In this document: piece by piece, positions 1-4,836 of the stretch
How the letters are laid out: each line of letters begins with the position of its first letter
Numbering within the stretch: the first letter of the stretch is position 1
From: Actinomycetes bacterium
GTDB lineage: Bacteria > Actinomycetota > Actinomycetes > Propionibacteriales > Nocardioidaceae
Length of the DNA stretch: 5,803 nucleotides
Assembly: GCA_023415395.1 (NCBI GenBank)
Contig: JAEZKN010000375.1
Location: 1 to 5,803 of the forward strand
Direction of reading: 5' to 3'
Made by a program: the position numbers and the translations under genes
The notes under the pieces: generated by a model
Seen by the model: the letters and a program-made list of their open reading frames with translations, nothing else
Database searches by the model: none
Told to the model about the DNA's origin: nothing

Positions 1-1224
1 ACACAGGCCTACGTCGACGCGCTGGTCGCGCGGGCGACGGCTCGCGACCGCAGCGCGCGCCCGGCCGACGCCGCGGTGCTCCTGCACCAAGCGCGCCGGG
101 TCAGCCACGCCCTGGCCGAGGGCGTCGTCGACGACCCGGACCTCACCACCGACCTGACGCCGCTGGTGACCCAGGTCCGCGCGGACCGGGAGACGACGAC
201 GCCCGACCCCTTCGACTCCCACGAGATGGCCGCGCTCCTCGAGCCCCGCGAGGCCGCCGAGCGCACCACGCTCCTGCGGACCCAGGCCCCGCCGACCCCG
301 CCCGTCGACCGCACGCCCTCCCCGCGCGGACGGCGACGCCGCCGCGGGCTCGTGCTGACGCTCCTCGCGGTGCTGCTGGTCGCCGGGCTGGGCGTGGGCG
401 CCTGGTGGTTCCTCGACGGCCGCTACGTCTCCACGCCGAGCGTGCTGGGCCTGGCCAAGGCCGACGCGCAGGCCGAGCTCGAGGACGCCGGGCTCTCGGT
501 CGAGTGGGGCGAGAAGGCCTACTCGGAGACCGTCGAGGCCGGCCACGTGATCGCGACCGACCCCGACCCCGGCGGCAAGGTGCTCGACGGCGGCACGGTG
601 ACGGTCACGCTGTCGCTGGGCAAGGAGCGCTACGACGTACCCAGGCTCAAGGGGATGACCGAGGACGAGGCCCGGGACGCGCTGGCCGAGACCAACCTCG
701 GCTACGGCACGACGACCGCGCAGTGGTCCGACACCGTGCCGAAGGGGCAGGTCATCTCGTCCAACCCCAAGGCCGGCACGACGCTGCGCCCCGACTCCCC
801 CGTCGACCTCGTCGTCAGCAAGGGCCCCAAGCCGGTCGACCTCAAGGAGTGGGTCGGCAAGCCCGTCGACGACGCGCTGGCCTGGCTGGAGGCGCGCGGC
901 CTGACCGGCAAGGTCGTCGAGGAGCAGTACTCCGACAGCGTCGGCAAGGGTGACGTCATCTCGATGGACCCCGCGGCGGGCACCACGGTGCTGCGCGGCG
1001 ACGAGGTCTCCTTCGTGGTCTCCCGGGGTCCCGAGCTGATCGAGGTCCCGTCGGTGCGCGCCCAGGGCGTCGAGGCGGCGACCGACACCCTCGAGGCGCT
1101 CGGGTTCAAGGTCGTCACCGACGAGGCCGCGGGCTACCTCGGACTGGGCTTCGTCTTCTCCCAGAGCCCCGGCGGCGGCGACATGGCGCCCAAGGGCTCG
1201 ACGATCACCCTCACCATCATCTGA
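1..1224 (+). CDS. PASTA-domain serine/threonine protein kinase, C-terminal part (5' end outside window)
   Basis: The reading frame is open from base 1 to TGA at 1222-1224, giving 407 visible residues. The first ~35 residues are the end of a Hanks-type kinase domain: the ATARDRSARPADAAVLL stretch carries the conserved Arg of subdomain XI. A Thr/Pro-rich juxtamembrane linker follows (about 45-110), as do those in which such kinases autophosphorylate. Next come a basic RGRRRRR cluster and one transmembrane helix (about 116-137). Four PASTA repeats face outward, at roughly 142-208, 212-275, 277-343 and 347-407. In PknB/StkP/PrkC kinases these repeats bind muropeptides or lipid II and tune phosphorylation of cell-division and wall-synthesis proteins. 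The catalytic core lies upstream, so activity cannot be judged. PknB and PknL lineages both carry PASTA repeats in actinobacteria. The pbpA/rodA/pstP genes that usually accompany pknB are not downstream, and the nearby DAHP synthase weakly favours the PknL lineage. Family is near certain; subtype is open. Confidence 0.93.
   Translation, partial: TQAYVDALVARATARDRSARPADAAVLLHQARRVSHALAEGVVDDPDLTTDLTPLVTQVRADRETTTPDPFDSHEMAALLEPREAAERTTLLRTQAPPTPPVDRTPSPRGRRRRRGLVLTLLAVLLVAGLGVGAWWFLDGRYVSTPSVLGLAKADAQAELEDAGLSVEWGEKAYSETVEAGHVIATDPDPGGKVLDGGTVTVTLSLGKERYDVPRLKGMTEDEARDALAETNLGYGTTTAQWSDTVPKGQVISSNPKAGTTLRPDSPVDLVVSKGPKPVDLKEWVGKPVDDALAWLEARGLTGKVVEEQYSDSVGKGDVISMDPAAGTTVLRGDEVSFVVSRGPELIEVPSVRAQGVEAATDTLEALGFKVVTDEAAGYLGLGFVFSQSPGGGDMAPKGSTITLTII
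424..1221 (+). repeat. Four tandem PASTA-repeat coding units
   Basis: Four diverged units of about 60-68 codons run at about 424-624, 634-825, 829-1029 and 1039-1221. Each shows the PASTA pattern: a short start around VP or PSVLG, a helix with A..L...GL, a central V..G.V...P..G turn, and an ending such as VTVTLSLG, VDLVVSKGP or VSFVVSRGP. The repeats are protein-level and well diverged, so they are not recent DNA duplications. Unit 3 begins with PVDLKEWVGK in place of the usual VP..G, a mild deviation. Confidence 0.88.
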
Positions 1225-1238
1225 GCCGGCCCCACCGG

Positions 1239-1244
1239 TAGGTT
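1239..1244 (+). promoter_or_regulatory. Putative -10 box for leaderless nfo transcription
   Basis: TAGGTT fits the actinobacterial -10 consensus TAnnnT and ends exactly six bases before GTG 1251. This would place the transcription start on the first base of the start codon. No Shine-Dalgarno sequence precedes the GTG, and no clear -35 hexamer lies 16-19 bases upstream. The site sits in the 26-base gap after the kinase stop, so nfo may be transcribed independently of the kinase. Confidence 0.5.
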
Positions 1245-1250
1245 CCTCGG

Positions 1251-2105
1251 GTGCGCAACCCGATCGGAACCCACGTCCTGGTCGGCAAGGGCCTGGTCGC
1301 CGGAGCCGTCGCGAACGCCGACCTGGTGGGGTGCGAGACCTTCCAGGTCTTCACCGGCAACCCGCGCGGCTGGGCGCTGAGCGAGGGCAAGCCGGCCGAT
1401 GACGCGGCCTTCCGCGAGCTGATGAGCGAGCGGGGCACCCGGACCTTCATCCACGCCCCGTACCTCGTGAACCTCGGCAGCCCCACCCCGGCGACCTACG
1501 AGCGCTCCGTCGCCGCCATCGCGCACAACCTGAAGCGGGCCGCCCAGATCGGCGCCGAGGGTGTCGTCGTGCACACCGGCTCCTATGTCGGCGGCACCGA
1601 CGACACCCAGGCGATGAGGCAGGTCCGCGAGGCGCTGCTCCCGATCCTCGAAGCGATCGAGGACGACGACGCCCCGTGGCTGCTGCTGGAGCCGACGGCC
1701 GGCCAGGGCCGGTCGCTGTGCGCGGGCGTCGACGACCTCGAGCCCTACCTCGCCGCGCTCGACTTCCACCCGAAGGCCGGCATCTGCCTCGACACCTGCC
1801 ACGTGTTCGCGGCCGGGGCCCCGCTCGACGAACCCGGCGGCGCGACCGCCACCGTCGACCGGATCGTCGAGATCGGCGGCCCGGGGCGCCTGCGGCTCAT
1901 CCACGCCAACGACTCCATGGACGTCCGGGGCGCGTTCAAGGACCGCCACCAGCGCATCGGCGAGGGCCACATCGGCGAGGCGGCGTTCGTCGAGCTCTTC
2001 CGCCACCCGGAGACCGAGGGCGTCCCGTTCATCCTCGAGACCCCGGACTCGCGCGACGCCGACAACCGCGACATCCCGCTGCTCAAGAGGCTGCGCGAGT
2101 CGTGA
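1251..2105 (+). CDS. nfo: Deoxyribonuclease IV (AP endonuclease, family 2)
   Basis: This 284-residue TIM-barrel enzyme cleaves DNA 5' to abasic sites and removes 3'-blocking groups in base excision repair. Length matches the family (E. coli Nfo is 285). Every metal ligand of the trinuclear zinc site known from E. coli Nfo has a counterpart at nearly the same spacing: His68, His108, Glu147, Asp181, His184, His218, Asp231, His233 and Glu263. Signature blocks are GICLDTCHVFAAG (177-189), HANDS (218-222), DRHQRIGEGHIG (231-242) and FILETPD (260-266). Two small departures from the E. coli pattern sit beside ligands: HTG (108-110) for HPG, and EPTAGQG (147-153) for ENTAGQG. The GTG start gives a family-like N-terminus and has a -10-like hexamer six bases before it. 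The stop overlaps the downstream exporter gene by four bases, so the two are probably translationally coupled. Confidence 0.96.
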   Translation: MRNPIGTHVLVGKGLVAGAVANADLVGCETFQVFTGNPRGWALSEGKPADDAAFRELMSERGTRTFIHAPYLVNLGSPTPATYERSVAAIAHNLKRAAQIGAEGVVVHTGSYVGGTDDTQAMRQVREALLPILEAIEDDDAPWLLLEPTAGQGRSLCAGVDDLEPYLAALDFHPKAGICLDTCHVFAAGAPLDEPGGATATVDRIVEIGGPGRLRLIHANDSMDVRGAFKDRHQRIGEGHIGEAAFVELFRHPETEGVPFILETPDSRDADNRDIPLLKRLRES

Positions 2106-2980
2106 AGGCGAAGCTCGCCACCCTCGTCCTCCTCGGCATCACCGCCTGCTGGGGCAGCACGTTCTTCCTGATCCACGACCTGCTCGACCGGGTGCCGGCG
2201 GTCGACTTCCTGGCGGTGCGCTTCTCGATCGCGGGCGTGCTGCTGCTCGTCGTCGCCCCCAAGGCGGTGCTGCGGCTCTCCCCCACGGCGCGCAGGCAGG
2301 CGGTGGTGCTCGGCAGCCTCTACGGCGTCGCGCAGATCCTCCAGACGATCGGGCTCGCCCACACGCCGGCGAGCGTGTCCGGCTTCATCACCGGGATGTA
2401 CGTCGTCGCCACGCCGCTCTTCGCGGCGGTCCTGCTGCGCAACCGGATCACACGGATGACGTGGGGCGCGGTGATGCTGGCCTTCGGCGGCCTCGCGGTG
2501 CTCACCCTGGACGGGTTCTCGATCGGGTACGGCGAGGCGCTCACCTTCGTCGCCGCCATGCTCTACGCGCTGCACATCGTCGGGCTCGGCGCCTGGTCGA
2601 ACGTCCAGGACGCGCTCGGCATGTCGATCCTCCAGGTCGTCATGGTCGCGGTGATCTGTCTGGTGGTCAGCGCGCCCGGCGGCATCGTGCTGCCCGACAA
2701 CGGCCGGGACTGGCTCTCGGTGCTCTACATGGCGGTCTTCCCCGCGGCGCTCGCGCTGCTGGGCCAGACGTGGGCCCAGGCGCACCTGTCGGCGACCCGG
2801 ACCGCGATCGTGATGAGCATGGAGCCGGTCTTCGCCGCGTTCTTCGCGGTGCTGCTCGGCGGCGAGTCGCTCACCACCCGCATGGTGCTGGGCGGCGTGC
2901 TCGTCCTGGCCGCGATGCTGCTCGTCGAGGTCGGACCACGACGCAAGGTCGAGGGCGAGGTCCCGCACATCGCCGTCTGA
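2102..2980 (+). CDS. EamA-family (drug/metabolite transporter) ten-helix exporter
   Basis: This is a 292-residue inner-membrane protein with two EamA domains in tandem. Predicted helices lie near 5-24, 34-52, 67-86, 91-111, 119-137, 144-163, 172-191, 204-222, 231-253 and 260-277. Hallmarks are ACWGSTF in helix 1 (residues 15-21), AVRF (38-41) in helix 2, and the end of the second repeat, SMEPVFAAFFAVLLGGE (239-255). The last 15 residues are hydrophilic. Family members export amino acids, metabolites or toxic compounds, but sequence alone does not give a substrate. The start is GTG 2102, inside the nfo stop (GTGA). An upstream in-frame extension to 1676 is discarded because it lies inside nfo and reads as low-complexity Arg/Pro. 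AAGAGG at 2085-2090 is a weak, somewhat distant ribosome-binding site, so translation probably depends on coupling to nfo. The two genes almost certainly share a transcript. Confidence 0.93.
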   Translation: MKAKLATLVLLGITACWGSTFFLIHDLLDRVPAVDFLAVRFSIAGVLLLVVAPKAVLRLSPTARRQAVVLGSLYGVAQILQTIGLAHTPASVSGFITGMYVVATPLFAAVLLRNRITRMTWGAVMLAFGGLAVLTLDGFSIGYGEALTFVAAMLYALHIVGLGAWSNVQDALGMSILQVVMVAVICLVVSAPGGIVLPDNGRDWLSVLYMAVFPAALALLGQTWAQAHLSATRTAIVMSMEPVFAAFFAVLLGGESLTTRMVLGGVLVLAAMLLVEVGPRRKVEGEVPHIAV

Positions 2981-2983
2981 GCT

Positions 2984-3004
2984 CGGTGGGGGGCCGGTGG
3001 GGGC
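2984..3004 (+). repeat. G-rich tandem repeat in the EamA-HTH_42 gap
   Basis: CGGTGGGGGGC (2984-2994) is followed directly by CGGTGGGGGC (2995-3004), then GGTCC. The two units are identical apart from one G. They fill about half of the 45-base gap and cover the spot where a -35 element for the next gene would lie. The long G runs could form a two-layer G-quadruplex or simply be slippage-prone. No function can be shown. Confidence 0.6.
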
Positions 3005-3013
3005 GGTCCGTGT

Positions 3014-3019
3014 GACACT
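3014..3019 (+). promoter_or_regulatory. Putative -10 box for leaderless HTH_42 transcription
   Basis: GACACT ends exactly six bases before GTG 3026. It keeps the important A at position 2 and T at position 6 of TAnnnT but has G for the first T. There is no Shine-Dalgarno sequence in the bases before the GTG, which favours leaderless initiation here. Confidence 0.4.
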
Positions 3020-3025
3020 CGGCCC

Positions 3026-4096
3026 GTGCACGAGCTGAGCCGCGAGGACGCCCGCCGGATCGCGGTGCGCGCCCAGCTGCTCACCGCGGACCGACCCACC
3101 GACCTGCTCGACGTCGTCCGCCACCTGACCGCCGTCCAGGCCGAGCCGACCAACGCGGTCGCCCCGAGCGCCGACCTCGTGCTGTGGAGCAGGCTCGGCT
3201 CGTCCTACGACCGGGCCGACCTGCGGGACGCGGTCGACGAGCAGGCCCTGGTCGAGCACCAGGGCTTCCTGCGGCCGATCGAGGACATGACCCTGCTGCG
3301 CGCCGAGATGGCGGTGTGGCCCGGCACCGGTGACCTCAAGGACTGGGAGGTCCGGCGTGCGGAGTGGGTCGAGGCCAACGACGCGTGCCGGCGCGACGTG
3401 CTCGCGCTGCTGCGGGCGGACGGTCCGCTGCCGACCAGTGCCCTCCCGGACACCTGCGAGGTGCCGTGGCGCTCGAGCGGCTGGAACGACCACCGCAACG
3501 TCCAGCGACTCCTCGCCCTCATGGTCGAGCGCGGCGAGGTGGTGACCGTCGGCCGCGAGGGGCGCGAGCCCCTGTGGGACCTGGCGGGGCGGGTCTACCC
3601 CGACGACCCGGTGCCGGATGTCGAGGACGCCCGGCGCACCCTCGCCGAGCGGGAGCTGCGCGCCCTCGGCCTGGTCCGCCGCAGCTCCGTGGGCGAGCCG
3701 GCCCGCATCGAGGGCGTGCGCGGCACCTGGCGGGTCGAGCCGACCCTGCTCGACGGAGACTTCGGCGGACGGACGGCGCTGCTCTCGCCGCTGGACCGGC
3801 TGGTCTTCGACCGCAAGCGGATGGCCGACCTGTTCGCCTTCGACTACCAGCTGGAGATGTACAAGCCGGCCAGCCAGCGCCGCTGGGGCTACTACGCCCT
3901 CCCGGTGCTGCACGGCGACCGGCTGGTCGGCAAGGTGGACGCGACCGCCGACCGGCCGGAGGGCGCGCTGCGCGTGGACGCGGTCCACGAGGACGAGCCG
4001 TTCGACGACGAGACGCGCGACGCCGTCCGCTCCGAGATCCTCGACCTCGCGCGGTGGCTGGGCCTCGACCCGGTGCTCCCGGCCGGCTGGGACTAG
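3026..4096 (+). CDS. Winged-helix HTH_42 protein, AlkZ/YcaQ DNA glycosylase superfamily
   Basis: This 356-residue protein has the full HTH_42 (COG3214) pattern. The N-terminal LSREDARRIAVRAQ (4-17) is the usual start of the family and supports GTG 3026. VQAEPTNAV (37-45) lies where AlkZ has its catalytic QxQ and YcaQ/AlkX its QxD; here it reads Gln38-Ala-Glu40. WSRLG (54-58) follows. A winged-helix segment occupies about 120-190 (GPLPTSAL, WRSSGW, MVERGEVVTVGREG, LWDLAGRVYP). The C-terminal module has LLSPLDRLVFDRKRMADLF (252-270), the Tyr/Arg-rich YQLEMYKPASQRRWGYYALP (274-293), LHGDRLVGKVD (295-305) and WLGL (344-347). Characterised relatives are monofunctional glycosylases that unhook interstrand crosslinks or excise bulky N-alkyl purines. 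A DNA glycosylase role is inferred from fold and motif, since many members are uncharacterised. An AP endonuclease gene lies just upstream. The TAG stop overlaps the convergent neighbour's stop. Confidence 0.85.
   Translation: MHELSREDARRIAVRAQLLTADRPTDLLDVVRHLTAVQAEPTNAVAPSADLVLWSRLGSSYDRADLRDAVDEQALVEHQGFLRPIEDMTLLRAEMAVWPGTGDLKDWEVRRAEWVEANDACRRDVLALLRADGPLPTSALPDTCEVPWRSSGWNDHRNVQRLLALMVERGEVVTVGREGREPLWDLAGRVYPDDPVPDVEDARRTLAERELRALGLVRRSSVGEPARIEGVRGTWRVEPTLLDGDFGGRTALLSPLDRLVFDRKRMADLFAFDYQLEMYKPASQRRWGYYALPVLHGDRLVGKVDATADRPEGALRVDAVHEDEPFDDETRDAVRSEILDLARWLGLDPVLPAGWD
4093..4096. other. Shared CTAG forming both convergent stop codons
   Basis: The palindrome CTAG supplies TAG to the plus-strand HTH_42 gene (4094-4096) and TAG to the minus-strand membrane-protein gene (complement of 4093-4095). 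There is no intergenic space, so any terminator for either transcript must lie inside the opposing coding region. The two mRNAs would be complementary at their 3' ends. Confidence 0.9.
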
Positions 4097-4494
4097 TGGC
4101 GGGTGCTGATCATCGTGCTGAGGGCCCAGATCACGACCAGGTCGAAGGCCATGATCAGCAGCGTCCACCAGGGGTAGAACGGCAGGAACGCGAAGTTCGC
4201 GAGCGCGGACAGCACGGCGATGCAGATGCCGGCGATCAGCGCCCAGTACTGCCCGAGCAGCAGGCACACGCCGACCAGCACCGCGACCGCGCCGATGATC
4301 ATGTGGACCCAGCCCCACGCGGTCAGGTCGAGGTCGAAGAGGTAGTTCGGGGTGCGGACGAAGACGTCGTCGTTCGCAGCGGCGGAGAGTCCCTCCAGGA
4401 ACTGGAAGACGCCGATCGTCGCGAGGATGCTGCCGGCGAAGATCGCGATGCCCTCAGCCCAGGCGCGCTCGGTCGGCGAGGTGGTGTGAGCCAT
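4093..4494 (-). CDS. DUF7144-like four-helix membrane protein
   Basis: This 133-residue protein has four predicted transmembrane helices near 12-36, 60-80, 84-105 and 107-128. A polar loop (37-58) between helices 1 and 2 holds NDDVFVRTPNYLFDLDL. Conserved-looking blocks are WAEGIAIFAG (12-21), TPNYLFDLDLTAWGWVH (48-64), LSALANFAFLPFYPWW (95-110) and IWALS (122-126). The pattern matches small actinobacterial membrane proteins named DUF7144 in current databases, whose function is unknown. ATG (complement of 4492-4494) begins a hydrophilic MAHTTSPTER leader with no signal peptide. It is the only minus-strand gene, convergent with the HTH_42 gene and divergent from the DAHP synthase gene. Upstream, CAGGGT lies six bases before the ATG, and operator-like repeats lie 83-130 bases upstream. 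Longer in-frame extension upstream is low-complexity and rejected. Confidence 0.85.
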   Translation of the reverse strand: MAHTTSPTERAWAEGIAIFAGSILATIGVFQFLEGLSAAANDDVFVRTPNYLFDLDLTAWGWVHMIIGAVAVLVGVCLLLGQYWALIAGICIAVLSALANFAFLPFYPWWTLLIMAFDLVVIWALSTMISTRH

Positions 4495-4500
4495 GGGCCC

Positions 4501-4506
4501 ACCCTG
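4501..4506 (-). promoter_or_regulatory. Putative -10-like hexamer of the membrane-protein gene
   Basis: On the minus strand CAGGGT ends six bases before the ATG (GGGCCC between). It keeps A at position 2 and T at position 6 but has C at position 1, so it is a weaker match than the other boxes. The overlapping AGGGTGG could instead be a Shine-Dalgarno-like sequence four bases from the ATG; the two readings cannot be separated by eye. Confidence 0.25.
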
Positions 4507-4576
4507 CGCCGCGCCCGGCGCGCGCGGATCGCCCGTACCGGGTGAACCGATCGTCGCGGTCGGGCACGGACGCCGA

Positions 4577-4604
4577 CTGCCCTTGGGCGGCTGCCCTTTG
4601 GTCC
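4577..4604. repeat. Tandem 14-bp imperfect repeat, possible DevR/OsdR-like operators
   Basis: CTGCCCTTGGGCGG (4577-4590) abuts CTGCCCTTTGGTCC (4591-4604); 10 of 14 positions agree. Read on the minus strand the second copy gives GGACCAAAGGGCA, reminiscent of the GGGACTWWAGTCCC core bound by the dormancy regulator DevR/DosR, but it is only a partial match. The repeats lie 83-110 bases before the membrane-protein start, a reasonable distance for an activator site. Operator identity is a guess. Confidence 0.4.
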
Positions 4605-4624
4605 TAGTACCCGGCAAATGCCGG
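4600..4624. promoter_or_regulatory. Adjacent palindromes, operator-like
   Basis: GGTCCTAGTACC (4600-4611) is a 12-bp palindrome with one mismatched pair. CCGGCAAATGCCGG (4611-4624) is a perfect inverted repeat of six bases around AA. The two share one base and directly follow the tandem 14-bp repeat, making a roughly 48-bp block of symmetrical sequence. Such symmetry suits a dimeric repressor or activator, which could serve either divergent gene. Confidence 0.45.
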
Positions 4625-4644
4625 TGCCCAGCGCCCGATCGCCC

Positions 4645-4650
4645 TAACGT
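4645..4650 (+). promoter_or_regulatory. Possible distal -10 box for the DAHP synthase gene
   Basis: TAACGT matches TAnnnT and is one of few such sites in this GC-rich gap. It would give a 5' leader of about 180 bases containing the stem-loop at 4721-4772. No convincing -35 element is seen 16-19 bases upstream. It competes with the better-placed proximal box at 4825-4830. Confidence 0.2.
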
Positions 4651-4720
4651 TGCCTCGGCTGGAGCACCGGGGCGACTCGTCCCCACGTCCGTCCGGGTGC
4701 CCCGCGCGTTCTCCCCCGAG

Positions 4721-4772
4721 GGTGCTCGTCGTCCTCGTCCGCAGCGCAGCGGCGGACGATGGCACGGGCACC
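4721..4772 (+). other. Large potential stem-loop upstream of DAHP synthase
   Basis: TCGTCCGC (4735-4742) and GCGGACGA (4752-4759) form a perfect 8-bp inner stem with a 9-base loop. GGTGCTCGT (4721-4729) pairs with ACGGGCACC (4764-4772) as a 9-bp outer stem with one G-U pair; a short internal loop lies between. A rival pairing exists: GGGTGCCC (4695-4702) is perfectly complementary to GGGCACCC (4766-4773), which would break the outer stem. No U-run follows, so it is not a classical terminator. It is a leader structure only if a promoter upstream of it is used. Confidence 0.5.
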
Positions 4773-4824
4773 CTCGCGGGCGTCCGGATGGTGGCGGCGT
4801 ACGCCGGACGTCTCGGTCGTCACC

Positions 4825-4830
4825 TACGGT
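4825..4830 (+). promoter_or_regulatory. Putative -10 box for leaderless DAHP synthase transcription
   Basis: TACGGT fits TAnnnT and ends exactly six bases before ATG 4837, so transcription would start at the A of the ATG. No Shine-Dalgarno sequence is present before the ATG. A good -35 hexamer is not evident. Confidence 0.5.
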
Positions 4831-4836
4831 CTCGCC

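Larger units (their letters stand above)
4495..4836. other. Divergent intergenic region between membrane-protein and DAHP synthase genes
   Basis: These 342 bases separate two divergent starts. No credible gene is seen: the open frames here are Arg/Pro/Ser-rich shadows running on from coding regions in other frames. The region holds a tandem 14-bp repeat, two palindromes (4600-4624), a possible -10 box TAACGT (4645-4650), a large potential stem-loop (4721-4772) and the proximal -10 box of the DAHP synthase gene. A stop (TAA, 4645-4647) closes the DAHP synthase frame upstream. No short leader peptide ending before the gene could be found. Confidence 0.7.

Noticed and set aside
405..1118. Alternative frames on both strands within the PASTA region
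   Set aside because: They overlap the PASTA repeats, which are clear at protein level in the frame open from base 1.
1225..1239. Small hairpin GCCGG-CCCCA-CCGGT after the kinase stop as a terminator
   Set aside because: Only five pairs including one G-U, no U-run, and it runs into the -10 box of nfo; too weak to call in such GC-rich sequence.
1676..2101. In-frame upstream extension of the EamA gene inside nfo
   Set aside because: The extension is Arg/Pro-rich shadow sequence; the first transmembrane helix begins right after GTG 2102.
1745..4318. 857-residue open frame on the minus strand across nfo, EamA and HTH_42
   Set aside because: Composition is low-complexity (Arg, His, Asp, Gly, Ala) as expected opposite GC-rich genes, and three well-recognised families occupy the plus strand.
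4759..4836. ATG 4759 as the DAHP synthase start, adding 26 residues with a Trp-Trp pair
   Set aside because: The extension is not like the family, and the Thermotoga N-terminus aligns with ATG 4837, which also has a well-placed -10 box.
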